NCBI GenBank assembly: GCA_003219265.1
Contig: QHQE01000002.1
Coordinates: forward strand, 1 to 36,713
DNA: 36,713 nt
Source: Verrucomicrobiota bacterium
Lineage (GTDB): Bacteria > Verrucomicrobiota > Verrucomicrobiia > Chthoniobacterales > UBA10450
Direction: 5' to 3'
The translations under genes were made by a program, and so were the position numbers. The notes under the pieces were generated by a model that was not told the origin of the DNA, made no database searches, and saw only the letters and a list, made by a program, of their open reading frames with translations. Positions 8,619 to 16,993 of the stretch are shown piece after piece (position 1 is the stretch's first letter; each line of letters opens with the position of its first letter).

Positions 8619-9905
8619 TCAATCTTGAAATTGTTCTTCCAATGCGTCGAGATAAACCGAGAGTGCGTCCCGACGCCGCGGGCGCGCCTCATTCTGTTCT
8701 TGAGCCGCTTTGAGGTAATCGACAAATGCCCCGCTTTTTGTTTTGGATTGCGTCGCTTCGAACCAGTTCATGTAATCGTCGATCTCGCTCATGCACGTGG
8801 CAAGTCTTGCGCGAACCGTTTGCACACGTGCGAGACGCGCAGTCAGTCCTTTCCGTTTGCCGTTCGTCAAAAGAGCCGCGATTTGCTGATATTCCTGCAC
8901 AATCGGCCGCAGGATCGGATTCGCCCGCGCCGCTAGCAAGACCAAATCCTGGCTCGCCGCGGCGACCGCCGCACTCTCCACAGGTGAGATCTTTCGCTGC
9001 GAAAGATCGCCAAGCTGGACGGTTTTGGTTAAATGCCCAATATCTGAAATTTTGATGCGCAACAATTCGTCCAAGTGTCGCTCGGTTTCGGCAAAAGTGA
9101 GCAATTGATAACTCTGCGTGGCACCCAGTCGAACTACGCCTGAGCGCCAGGTTTTTTCCGCCCCGCCGTTGAATACCGGAAACTGCGCCTTCAAATCGGC
9201 GAGCGGATCGGTTGAGGCGCGCGATAGATTGTCGATGTAGCGTGCCAGCCGCGCAGGCCCGCCCGTTGCATCGACCAGCAACTGCACAAGCGCAAATGAG
9301 TAAGCGCGATAAAGCAGCTGCGCGGGAGAATCGAGGCCCGAAATGCTTGTGGGCCGGAGAAGTTTTTCCAGCGGCATGATCTTGTCCGAGAGGAGAAGCG
9401 CCTCGACCAGCGGCCTGCGATCGCGGCCGGGCGTGAGCGCCAGCACGCCATCGAGCAACCAATCCGGCGGCTGCACGTACGGCGTGCCTGGAGCGATGTC
9501 TGGTTGGTTCCGATAAATCATTTCCAGCAGAATCGCGCGCAGCAATGCACGCTCGACCAGTGAGCCATCGACATCTCGAGCGACGGTGAAATCGAGCTGT
9601 AACTTGAGACCGAAGCCGGTCTGGCTGAAACGCAACGCGGCCGGCGGTATTTTAGGCGGGTTCGCTTGCGACAATTGCAAATTGATAAGCACGGGCGTCT
9701 TCCAGCGATCAGGCCGCCGCAGGAGCGCGAGGAAATTGGCTTTAGTCCGCTCCGCCAGCTCTGAAACCGCGCCGCGCCACGCGCCATTGGCACCGTAAAT
9801 AATGAATTGCTGCGAAGGGCTCACGCTCCGCTCCGGAGGCGCCGCGCGGAGCAATTGCAGCGTGAAGACCGACAGTATAAAGATCGCGGGGCAGTTCACC
9901 TTCAT
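8619..9905 (-). CDS. Exported protein resembling a catalytically dead gluzincin peptidase
   Basis: This protein of 428 residues starts with a signal peptide (MKVNCPAIFILSVFTLQLLRA); an upstream GTG at 9941 would lengthen it by 12 residues. I do not recognise a named family. The middle part reads ALLRAILLEMIYRN, then PPDWLLDGVLAL about 20 residues later. This has the layout of peptidase MA-like gluzincins, which show HExxH followed by PRWLxEG, but the zinc His residues and the third ligand Glu are absent. The C-terminal third is helical and charged. If the reading is right, it is a non-catalytic periplasmic relative. It is co-oriented with the VOC gene 7 nt downstream. Confidence 0.75.
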   Translation of the reverse strand: MKVNCPAIFILSVFTLQLLRAAPPERSVSPSQQFIIYGANGAWRGAVSELAERTKANFLALLRRPDRWKTPVLINLQLSQANPPKIPPAALRFSQTGFGLKLQLDFTVARDVDGSLVERALLRAILLEMIYRNQPDIAPGTPYVQPPDWLLDGVLALTPGRDRRPLVEALLLSDKIMPLEKLLRPTSISGLDSPAQLLYRAYSFALVQLLVDATGGPARLARYIDNLSRASTDPLADLKAQFPVFNGGAEKTWRSGVVRLGATQSYQLLTFAETERHLDELLRIKISDIGHLTKTVQLGDLSQRKISPVESAAVAAASQDLVLLAARANPILRPIVQEYQQIAALLTNGKRKGLTARLARVQTVRARLATCMSEIDDYMNWFEATQSKTKSGAFVDYLKAAQEQNEARPRRRDALSVYLDALEEQFQD

Positions 9906-10038
9906 CAAGATGCTGGCGGATGATAATCGGGAAGGGAGCACGCTGGCTAGTAAAACTCGTCAGCCGCATCAGTCGTCACTATTTACGAAACTCTCCCCAT
10001 TTCGAGGTGTGTAATTTACGGACAACCCAAAACAATCT

Positions 10039-10608
10039 ATGAATAAAAAAGCTATACTTTTCTTAAGCGCTTTGGCGGCGGTAGCGTTGCCCGTGCCACT
10101 GGCGATGGCCGATCCACGCGGCGGACGCGGCGGCGGCGGGCACTTCGGGCGGGCGCCCGCGCGAGGGGCATTCGCGATGACCGGCAGCGCAGGAACATTC
10201 CGTCAGGGAGGATTCAATCGCTGGAATGGCAACCGCTGGAGCGGTGATTGGCGGCACCGCGGACACTTCCGTGACCGTGACGACTTCATCTTTTTCGGCG
10301 GGTTTGGTTTCCCGTACTACGGATATCCTTACGGTTACTACCCGTACGGTTATTACGGCTATGGCTATGGCTATTATCCATATGGGTACTCCTCTCCCTA
10401 TGGGTACGATTATGGTTACTCCAGGGAGCCAGCTTACGGATATGACTATCGCGATCGTTATCGCGGAGGGTCTTCAGTTGTCGCGCTCCAGCGCCAAATG
10501 GCTCGAGCGGGCTACTATCATGGTGCCATTGACGGAATCATGGGGCCAGAAACCCGTCGTGCGGTCCGCGCCTACGAACGTTCGCACGGCGCACTGAGTG
10601 GGCGCTAA
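10039..10608 (+). CDS. Exported Tyr/Gly-rich protein with C-terminal peptidoglycan-binding domain
   Basis: This 189-residue protein has a clear signal peptide (about residues 1-24, ending AMA), a Gly/Arg-rich stretch, and a Tyr-Gly-Pro low-complexity segment at about 90-140 made of repeated YGYYPYG-like units. The C-terminal 40 residues (VVALQRQMARAGYYHGAIDG, GPETRRAVRAYERSHG) form a PG_binding_1 module, which binds peptidoglycan. It probably sits in the periplasm or on the cell wall; what the Tyr-rich part does is unknown. It is a single gene, divergent from the dead-peptidase gene and convergent with the zinc-ribbon gene. Confidence 0.88.
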   Translation: MNKKAILFLSALAAVALPVPLAMADPRGGRGGGGHFGRAPARGAFAMTGSAGTFRQGGFNRWNGNRWSGDWRHRGHFRDRDDFIFFGGFGFPYYGYPYGYYPYGYYGYGYGYYPYGYSSPYGYDYGYSREPAYGYDYRDRYRGGSSVVALQRQMARAGYYHGAIDGIMGPETRRAVRAYERSHGALSGR

Positions 10609-10645
10609 TTACGAATCCCAGTTGTCGATTCTTGCGGTTGGTGTT

Positions 10646-10686
10646 GACCGGCGGGCTCGCAGGGTGAGAGGGTGGGCCTGCCGGTC
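10646..10686. terminator. Stem-loop between convergent genes
   Basis: GACCGGCGGGC at 10646-10656 pairs with GCCTGCCGGTC at 10676-10686 with one mismatch, around a 19-nt loop. It lies 37 nt after the Tyr-rich gene and 5 nt after the stop of the convergent zinc-ribbon gene, so it could end both transcripts. There is no T-tract, so it is not a classical intrinsic terminator. Confidence 0.4.
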
Positions 10687-10690
10687 GCTC

Positions 10691-11437
10691 CTAATGCGGC
10701 TGCGGCGGCGCGCTCAGCAGAACCTGCTTTTCGTGAAATTCGATCGCGCCCATTTTGGCGATTAGTTTCTGCTCACGCTGGAGCGCCGACCACAGATCGG
10801 CGAAAATAATATCCATGAACTGCATGATCTCTGGATGAAATGGAAGCCGGCCGATGTTGCCGCCTTTGTTCGAGACGACGATTTTTCCTTCTCCGGCACG
10901 GACCGCGTAAGCAGAGCCGCTGTAGAGCGAATATCCAAAAAGGGAACGTTCAGCCGTGATGGTAACAGCGCCCTCGCCGAATCCAACGATCGCACGCTTG
11001 AAATTCAGCAGCCGCTTGTTTAAAGCGGACTGCTTGCTCTTCAGCGTGTAGGCGAGATAAGCATTCACCTGCTCCTCCGTGTACTCAAGCTGAGCTGGTC
11101 GGTGGGAATAGATCGCGTTTTCCAAGTCGAAATTGATCTGCCGCGGCGCCACATCTTTGCTCGCCGATGGGACATCCGGTGGCAGAATCATTTGAATCAC
11201 TGCGGCTGCCGCGCACGCGCCGAGGACCACCTTGGAAATCGTGAAAAACAAACGGCGGAACCCCACGTTTTGCGGCCCTAACATCTTTCGAACATGACGC
11301 TGCGTGTCCTTCAACTCCTTCTGCTGCGACGCCCGCGACGCGGTGGCGGAACGGTCGAGTCGCGCCCCGCAGCGATGACAATAAATGCGCTCCGGCTCGT
11401 TCTCATGCCCGCACTCGGGACAAATCAGCTTGGTCAT
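10691..11437 (-). CDS. Membrane-anchored zinc-ribbon protein, function unknown
   Basis: This 248-residue protein begins with a zinc ribbon (CPECGHENEPERIYCHRCG, residues 6-24, four Cys), then a charged helix and one membrane segment at about residues 66-85 (VVLGACAAAAVIQMI). The rest (about residues 95-245) would be outside the inner membrane; it is a mixed domain with no motif I recognise (TEEQVNAYLAYTLKSKQ, VTITAERSLFGYSLYSG). The TEEQVNAYL stretch resembles lipid-binding or LysM-linked exported domains only loosely, and I assign no function. Its ATG overlaps the stop of the FmdB-like gene by 4 nt. Confidence 0.85.
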   Translation of the reverse strand: MTKLICPECGHENEPERIYCHRCGARLDRSATASRASQQKELKDTQRHVRKMLGPQNVGFRRLFFTISKVVLGACAAAAVIQMILPPDVPSASKDVAPRQINFDLENAIYSHRPAQLEYTEEQVNAYLAYTLKSKQSALNKRLLNFKRAIVGFGEGAVTITAERSLFGYSLYSGSAYAVRAGEGKIVVSNKGGNIGRLPFHPEIMQFMDIIFADLWSALQREQKLIAKMGAIEFHEKQVLLSAPPQPH

Positions 11438-11766
11438 GCGGTTGGTTCTTTCCCTGGCTTGTTCGTCGTTGTCGATGTTGCAGGCTGAGTCTTCGTCGCC
11501 GTCTCTTTCGCAGCGGGGACGGGGGCGGGCGCATCTTTCTTGGCCGCTTCTTTGTACGAGCTACTTCGATAATCGGTGATGTAGAAACCAGAGCCCTTGA
11601 AGATCAATCCAGCCCCCGTGCCAAGAAGGCGCTTCACCTTCCCATGTCCCCATCTGGGCAGTCGGCAAAGCTCTTTCGGGCACTCGCGGAATGGTTTGTC
11701 GCGCATGGATTGAAATACCTCAAAGGTTTGGTCGCACTTTGCGCAGGAATACTCGTAAGTGGGCAT
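11434..11766 (-). CDS. FmdB-family zinc-ribbon protein
   Basis: This 110-residue protein starts MPTYEYSCAKCDQTFE, the hallmark of the FmdB/CxxC zinc-ribbon family. The second Cys pair is in CPKELC, two residues longer than a CxxC. The middle ends with the family phrase GAGLIFKGSGFYITDY. The last 40 residues are a Lys/Ala/Thr/Pro-rich disordered tail. FmdB proteins are proposed regulators, but their role is mostly unknown. The ATG at 11766 is chosen because MPTYEYxC is the conserved N-terminus. It heads a two-gene unit with the membrane zinc-ribbon gene (4-nt overlap). Confidence 0.92.
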   Translation of the reverse strand: MPTYEYSCAKCDQTFEVFQSMRDKPFRECPKELCRLPRWGHGKVKRLLGTGAGLIFKGSGFYITDYRSSSYKEAAKKDAPAPVPAAKETATKTQPATSTTTNKPGKEPTA

Positions 11767-11848
11767 GGAAGGAAACGGCCGCGGAAGTCTGCATGAAAGC
11801 AAGCACAATTCAAGCCGAGGCCCGGGACTGTATCAGTTTCGCATCTAA

Positions 11849-11898
11849 GCGCCGTAGGCGCGCCACGTTTATAGAGCATTGTCTCGGAAGGGAGACAA
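11849..11898. repeat. Two small palindromes in a divergent intergenic region
   Basis: The 278-bp gap between the fmdB-like gene and the L,D-transpeptidase holds GCGCC-GTA-GGCGC (11849-11861) and the perfect hairpin TTGTCTC-ggaagg-GAGACAA (11879-11898). No convincing promoter was found around them. They could be operators or repeat-family debris. Confidence 0.5.
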
Positions 11899-12044
11899 GT
11901 CTTAAGAACGGGCCGCATGCTAGAAACAGGGCGTGCGCCTACTTCCGCTACCGGCCAATCAAACTGGTGCACTGCACGCGGGGGCGGCCGTTCCTTGACT
12001 TTACCCGCTTCGAACGTTAACAAAATCCGTTTCGAACAAATCCT

Positions 12045-12656
12045 ATGTCTCGTTTGTTTCTACGAATTTCATCGATGCCCATTTTCGCGGCCGCGATCTT
12101 TTTTATGAGTGGCTGCGAAGAAGACGCGCGCTTCGCCGCCCGGACTCAATATTTAGGGGGCATCTACGGAACAGCGCCGACGGCCGGCGCGCCGCACGAC
12201 ACGGTCTCATATTGGGATGGGGATGGGATTGGGGGGAAACCCGCCATCAAGATCAGTCTCGGAGAGCAGCGTGCGTATTTTTATAAGAGCGGAATGCTCG
12301 TCGGCATCTCCCAGCTTTCGACTGGCCGTGAAGGGCTTAACACTCCGGCGGGCCATTTCTCCATTATCCAGAAGGACCTCAAACACGTCTCGACCAAGTA
12401 TGGCGATTACGTCGATGCCGCCGACAACGTCGTCGTGCAGAATATCGATGTGGATAAGGATCCGCGGCCGCCCGGCACTCATTTTCAAGGCGCGCCCATG
12501 CCTTATTTTATGCGCATCGTTGGCGGGGTGGGGATGCACGCAGGTTACTTGCCCGGTTATCCCGCCTCGCACGGCTGCATCCGCATGCCGGAGTTCATGG
12601 CTGAAAACTTTTTTAAGTCAGTCTCAGCCGGCACACCGGTTACAATCACAAATTAA
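12045..12656 (+). CDS. L,D-transpeptidase (YkuD domain), probable lipoprotein
   Basis: This 203-residue protein makes or edits 3-3 peptidoglycan cross-links, or anchors proteins to peptidoglycan. The N-terminal hydrophobic segment ends in MSGC (Cys24), a plausible though non-ideal lipobox, so it may be tethered to the membrane. The YkuD domain spans about residues 65-200 with TGREGLNTPAGHFSI, then His165 in GGVGMHAG and the catalytic Cys178 in PASHGCIRMP. All expected catalytic residues are present. It is followed 60 bp later by mfd in the same direction. Confidence 0.94.
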   Translation: MSRLFLRISSMPIFAAAIFFMSGCEEDARFAARTQYLGGIYGTAPTAGAPHDTVSYWDGDGIGGKPAIKISLGEQRAYFYKSGMLVGISQLSTGREGLNTPAGHFSIIQKDLKHVSTKYGDYVDAADNVVVQNIDVDKDPRPPGTHFQGAPMPYFMRIVGGVGMHAGYLPGYPASHGCIRMPEFMAENFFKSVSAGTPVTITN

Positions 12657-12716
12657 ACGCGACCGCCGGCTCGCGGTTGTCTTTGAAGTTGCGGTTGTTT
12701 CGGCGAAACATTCGCC

Positions 12717-15700
12717 GTGGAAAAATCGACGCCCGGTGACCTTCTAACGCTCGTTGCGCGCTCCGAACCGATCGCGGCGAAGTTGCGCCAGATTGAGAAC
12801 CGCATACGGCCCATCGTCTTTTCCCACGTCATCGATTCGGCCCAGGCATTCCTCGTTGCCACCATTGCGCACAACATCGACAAGACGATTTGGGTCTTCT
12901 GCCCGAGCGTTCATTCCCAGGAATTGCTCTACGAGAGTTTGCTCAACTGGCAACTGGACGCGCTCTTCCTGCCGGAAGCAGAATTTGCCGCGGTCGAAAA
13001 TATCTTGCCCGACCCGGAGATCGCGGCCGAACGCCTCGCCTTGCTTTCTCTCGTCGAGCGCAATGCAGGAGCGCACGTCATTGTTGCAACTCGCGCCAGC
13101 CTCGATCAACCCGCGCCTGAACCGGGCGCGCTCATCTCCGCTTCCATCCAACTTCGACGCAGGACGACGGAAAAGATGGAACGCATCCTTGAGCAGCTTT
13201 CCGGCGCTGGTTATGAACGCGTCGCTCAAGTAACCACGCGCGGACAGTTCGCTGTCCGCGGTGGGATTGTCGATCTTTATTCGTGGCAGGCGCCGCTGCC
13301 GGTGCGGGTCGAATTCTTTGGCGATGAAATCGAATCCCTGCGCGAGTTCGATATCGATACTCAGACCTCGGTGAACGACTTGGGCTCGGTCGAAATCCTT
13401 CTCAGCGCCGCGGCGAAACAAGGAGCGGCGGTTTCCAAAACGCCGGGGCGATTTGGAAATCGCCCTTCCTTGATAGAAGACCAAAGTGGTTTCATTCGCG
13501 ATTACATCGACAATCACGATTTAAAGATCGACATCGAACCGGGCGAAAATTCCGACGCACAGATTCAGATAAGCGAAAGTTGGATCGAAAGTGGACCCGA
13601 AGATTTCAGCGGCGCGTTTCAAGATTGCGAAGTCGGAGAGTTCGCGATCGGCGATCTCATGCTCGTGCAAGCAAAGCGCGCACAGTTTGCCGCGCGATTG
13701 AAAGAATGGCGCGCGAACAAGGCGAAGATCGTCATCTATTTTCAGACTGACGGCGAAATCGAGCGTTTTCGCGAAATCATGGGCGAGAAGGGCGCGCTCG
13801 ATGATGTCGATCTTGTCGAAGGCACTCTCGCGCGCGGCTTTTGTTTTCCGGCCGCTAATCTTGTCGTGCTTTCGGCCGCGGAATTATTCGGGCGGTTCGC
13901 CGCGCATGGCCGCCGGCGCTTGCGCCGCGCAGAACGCCATCGTGCGCAGATTGATTTCAGTGAGCTGCGTGAGGGCGACTTCGTTGTCCATCTCGAACAC
14001 GGCGTCGGACGGTTCCTCGGTCTTGAAAAATTCGCGGCGCAAAACAGAGTGCAAGAAGTTTTGGTCCTCGAGTTTGCCGATGAAGCGAAACTTTATGTGC
14101 CGCTTGAACAGGCCTATCTCGTTTCCCGCTACGTCGGTGTCGGCAAAAAGTCGCCGCCACTCAGTTCGCTTGGCAACGCAAAATGGGCGCGCGCGAAGAA
14201 AAACGCCGCGGCCTCCATTTTCGACTACGCCGGCAAAATGCTCGCCCTCCAAGCTGAACGCGAAACGCATCCCGGCCACGCGTTTGGTCCCGACACGAAA
14301 TGGCAGGCCGAATTTGAGCATTCGTTTCCATTTCGCGAAACACCGGACCAACTGAAAACAATCGTCGAAACAAAAATCGACATGGAGCAGCCGCGGCCGA
14401 TGGACCGCTTGATTTGCGGCGATGCCGGCTTTGGCAAAACCGAAGTCGCCATTCGCGCCGCGTTCAAGGCGGTCATGGACGGCAAACAAGTGGCGGTACT
14501 CGCGCCCACGACCGTGCTCGCCCAACAACATTCCGAAGTCTTTCGCCAGCGCATGCTCGACTACCCAGTGCGGATCGAAATGCTTAGCCGCTTCCGCTCA
14601 CACTCCGAACAACGCAAAGTTCTGGAACTTTTACGTGAAGGCGGCGTCGATATCGTGATCGGCACGCATCGGCTCATCTCCGGCGATGTCGTTTTCAAAG
14701 ATCTCGGCCTCGTCGTCATCGACGAAGAGCAGCGCTTCGGAGTTTTGCACAAAGAAAAATTCAAAGAGCTCTTCAAACTTGTCGATGTCCTGACCCTTTC
14801 TGCCACGCCCATCCCGCGCACGCTTTATCTTTCGCTCGTCGGCGTGAAAGACATGTCAACCATTGAGACGCCGCCGCTCAATCGCTTGCCAGTGGAAACG
14901 GTGGTCTGCGGTTACGATGAGCGAATCATTCGCGACGCCATCAATCGCGAGATCGAGCGACAGGGTCAGGTTTTCTTTTTGCACAATCGCGTTCAGACAA
15001 TCGAGCGCATGCGCGACAAGATCGCCGATCTTTGCCCGGATGCGAAGATCGACATCGGCCATGGCCAGATGGATTCGGATGAATTGGAAGCGGTCATGGC
15101 GCGCTTCGTCGCGGGAAAAATCGACGTGCTGGTTTGCACGACGATTGTCGAGAGCGGTCTCGATATTCCGAACGCGAACACGATTATCATCGATCGCGCG
15201 GATCGATTTGGTCTGGCCGATCTTTATCAACTGCGCGGACGCGTCGGCCGGGCCGAGCACAAAGCCTACGCTTATTTGCTCTTACCACGCGAGATGATGA
15301 CCATTGGCGGCGCCCGCAAACGGATCAACGCCATCAAACAATACAGCTCGTTAGGCGCGGGCTTCCGGATCGCAATGCGCGATCTGGAGATTCGCGGCGC
15401 GGGCAGCATTCTCGGCACGGCGCAGAGCGGCCACATCGTGGCCGTCGGTTTCGATTTATATTGCCAGTTGCTCAAGCAAGCGGTGGCGCAACGCAAAGGT
15501 GAAAAATTGCGACTGCGGCTGGAGGTCGATCTGCGGCTCGATTTTGTCGCAACCAACGAAGCCGAGTTCGTTCCGCTTGGGCCCGAGGCGCGCATGCCGG
15601 CTTTCATTCCGGCCAGTTTTGTCGGCGACACCACTTTGCGCATCCAGGCGTATCGTCACATCGCTGAAATAACGACGCGCGAGCAATTGGAACGACTGGG

Positions 15701-15941
15701 GCGCGATTGGCGCGACCGCTTCGGCCCGTTCCCGCCCGCGGTTGACAATTTGTTCCTTCTCACCGAAATCAAGCTCGCGGCAGCCGACGCCAGCATTAGC
15801 CGTGTGGAAGCGCGGGAGCGTAAATTGATGCTGACCCGGCGCAGGGATTTTATACTTGTCGGTGGCAAATTCCCCCGTTTAGTTGCGAGTAGAATCGACC
15901 AGCGTCTCAGGGAAATTCTGGAGCTGATCAAGAAACTATGA
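12717..15941 (+). CDS. mfd: Transcription-repair coupling factor Mfd
   Basis: Mfd (1074 residues here, 1148 in E. coli) removes RNA polymerase stalled at DNA lesions and recruits UvrA. Visible parts are the degenerate UvrB-like N-terminal region (about 1-330), the RNA-polymerase-interacting domain ([20 protein letters not shown], near 420), helicase motifs Walker A GDAGFGKT near 568 and DEEQRFG near 669, the second RecA lobe with [16 protein letters not shown] and QLRGRVGR, and the C-terminal UvrA-binding region near 950-1070. The start is GTG at 12717. Residues about 235-252 are encoded by an in-frame copy of a dispersed palindromic repeat. It overlaps the surA-like gene by 4 nt. Confidence 0.97.
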   Translation: MEKSTPGDLLTLVARSEPIAAKLRQIENRIRPIVFSHVIDSAQAFLVATIAHNIDKTIWVFCPSVHSQELLYESLLNWQLDALFLPEAEFAAVENILPDPEIAAERLALLSLVERNAGAHVIVATRASLDQPAPEPGALISASIQLRRRTTEKMERILEQLSGAGYERVAQVTTRGQFAVRGGIVDLYSWQAPLPVRVEFFGDEIESLREFDIDTQTSVNDLGSVEILLSAAAKQGAAVSKTPGRFGNRPSLIEDQSGFIRDYIDNHDLKIDIEPGENSDAQIQISESWIESGPEDFSGAFQDCEVGEFAIGDLMLVQAKRAQFAARLKEWRANKAKIVIYFQTDGEIERFREIMGEKGALDDVDLVEGTLARGFCFPAANLVVLSAAELFGRFAAHGRRRLRRAERHRAQIDFSELREGDFVVHLEHGVGRFLGLEKFAAQNRVQEVLVLEFADEAKLYVPLEQAYLVSRYVGVGKKSPPLSSLGNAKWARAKKNAAASIFDYAGKMLALQAERETHPGHAFGPDTKWQAEFEHSFPFRETPDQLKTIVETKIDMEQPRPMDRLICGDAGFGKTEVAIRAAFKAVMDGKQVAVLAPTTVLAQQHSEVFRQRMLDYPVRIEMLSRFRSHSEQRKVLELLREGGVDIVIGTHRLISGDVVFKDLGLVVIDEEQRFGVLHKEKFKELFKLVDVLTLSATPIPRTLYLSLVGVKDMSTIETPPLNRLPVETVVCGYDERIIRDAINREIERQGQVFFLHNRVQTIERMRDKIADLCPDAKIDIGHGQMDSDELEAVMARFVAGKIDVLVCTTIVESGLDIPNANTIIIDRADRFGLADLYQLRGRVGRAEHKAYAYLLLPREMMTIGGARKRINAIKQYSSLGAGFRIAMRDLEIRGAGSILGTAQSGHIVAVGFDLYCQLLKQAVAQRKGEKLRLRLEVDLRLDFVATNEAEFVPLGPEARMPAFIPASFVGDTTLRIQAYRHIAEITTREQLERLGRDWRDRFGPFPPAVDNLFLLTEIKLAAADASISRVEARERKLMLTRRRDFILVGGKFPRLVASRIDQRLREILELIKKL
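13419..13472. repeat. Palindromic repeat embedded in the mfd coding sequence
   Basis: A 54-bp segment runs from CAAGGAGCGGCG to CGCCCTTCCTTG and holds the perfect hairpin GGCGATTT-gg-AAATCGCC. The same edges and core occur extragenically at 32533-32566. It is 18 codons long, contributes no stop, and falls in the variable N-terminal part of Mfd after the SVEILLSAA stretch. Confidence 0.75.
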
Positions 15942-16936
15942 AGTGTATGATGCGTCCGTTTGTTATCGCGTTGCTGGCGGTTTTTGGCTTCCCTCTGTCA
16001 CCACTTTGCCGCGCCGCTTTCGCGGCGGAGCTGGTGGAGCCGCAAGTGGTTGATGGCATTGCCGCAATTGTGAACGGAGACGTGATCACATACTCTCAAG
16101 TGCGTCTTTTATCCGCGCCCCGAGAAAAGTTACTGCGTTCGCAGGCGACCGGCGAAGAGCTGGTGAACAAGGTCAAGGAAGCCCGGCAAGCGGCGCTGAA
16201 TGACCTGATCGATCGACAACTAATTATCCAGGCGTTCAAAAAAGAGAGCTATCAGATTCCAGATCATTATGTGGACGAGCGGGTGCACGAGATTATCCAG
16301 GAGTCATTCGGGGGCGACCGCAATACGTTTATCAAGACGCTGGAAGCGCAAAATTATACGCTGGGCGAATTCAAAAAGTTCGAGACCGAGAGGATGATTG
16401 TGCAGGCGATGCGGGGCAAGAACGTCAAGCGGAACTTGATTATTTCGCCGGTCAAAATTGAAGAGTATTACAAAAATCACCGGGATGAATTTACGGCCAG
16501 AGAACAGATCAAGCTGCGCATGATTATGATTCCCGGCCACGCAGAAACCGGTAATTCCGCGGCCCAGAAAGCGATGGCCGAAGAAGTTCTCGGGAAGCTG
16601 GCGAGCGGCGCGGAGTTCGATCGCATGGCGCAGATTTATTCAGAGGACAGCACACGCGAGCTCGGCGGCGATTGGGGCTGGATCGAACGCAAGACACTCG
16701 CCGCTCCGCTCGAAAAGGTGGCCTTCAACCTGCCAGTGGGAAGAATCAGCCGCATCGTCGAATTCGGCGGCAATTATTACATCCTCAAGGTCGACGACAA
16801 GCATGGCGGCGCCACGCGTTCGCTCGCCGAAGTTCGCCCCGAAATCGAGAAGAAACTGATTCAACTGGAAGCGCAGAACCTTCAGGAACGCTGGATCGCC
16901 AGCCTCCGATCAAAGGCCTACATCCGGACATTTTAG
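15938..16936 (+). CDS. SurA-like periplasmic peptidyl-prolyl isomerase / chaperone
   Basis: This 332-residue protein has a signal peptide (about residues 1-30), a SurA N-terminal chaperone domain (about 35-180; VDGIAAIVNGDVITYSQV is typical), and one PpiC/parvulin domain (about 185-285; IKLRMIMIP, GAEFDRMAQIYSEDSTRELGG, LPVGRISRIVEFGGNYYILKV). E. coli SurA has two parvulin domains; this has one. It should assist outer-membrane protein folding. Its ATG overlaps the mfd stop (ATGA). It is followed by pdxA, the same neighbour as in E. coli. A palindromic element begins on the last base of its TAG stop. Confidence 0.9.
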   Translation: MKCMMRPFVIALLAVFGFPLSPLCRAAFAAELVEPQVVDGIAAIVNGDVITYSQVRLLSAPREKLLRSQATGEELVNKVKEARQAALNDLIDRQLIIQAFKKESYQIPDHYVDERVHEIIQESFGGDRNTFIKTLEAQNYTLGEFKKFETERMIVQAMRGKNVKRNLIISPVKIEEYYKNHRDEFTAREQIKLRMIMIPGHAETGNSAAQKAMAEEVLGKLASGAEFDRMAQIYSEDSTRELGGDWGWIERKTLAAPLEKVAFNLPVGRISRIVEFGGNYYILKVDDKHGGATRSLAEVRPEIEKKLIQLEAQNLQERWIASLRSKAYIRTF

Positions 16937-16992
16937 TGGCGCAAGCTTCCAGCTTGCGAATCTTTAGCGCGCAACTTGGAAAGTCGCGCCAC
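16936..16992. repeat. Palindromic element with GCAAGCTT core, copy 1
   Basis: A 57-bp element bounded by GTGGCGC and GCGCCAC, containing CGCAAGCT-tcc-AGCTTGCG (16940-16958). A second copy (about 59 bp, diverged) is at 30225-30283; their right halves of 22 nt match at about 16 positions. It starts on the final base of the surA-like stop codon and ends 1 nt before the favoured pdxA start. Confidence 0.75.
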
Positions 16993-16993
16993 T

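Noticed and set aside
12744-13517. Minus-strand frame of 257 codons inside mfd
   Set aside because: Antisense to conserved Mfd sequence; no start signal or family motif.
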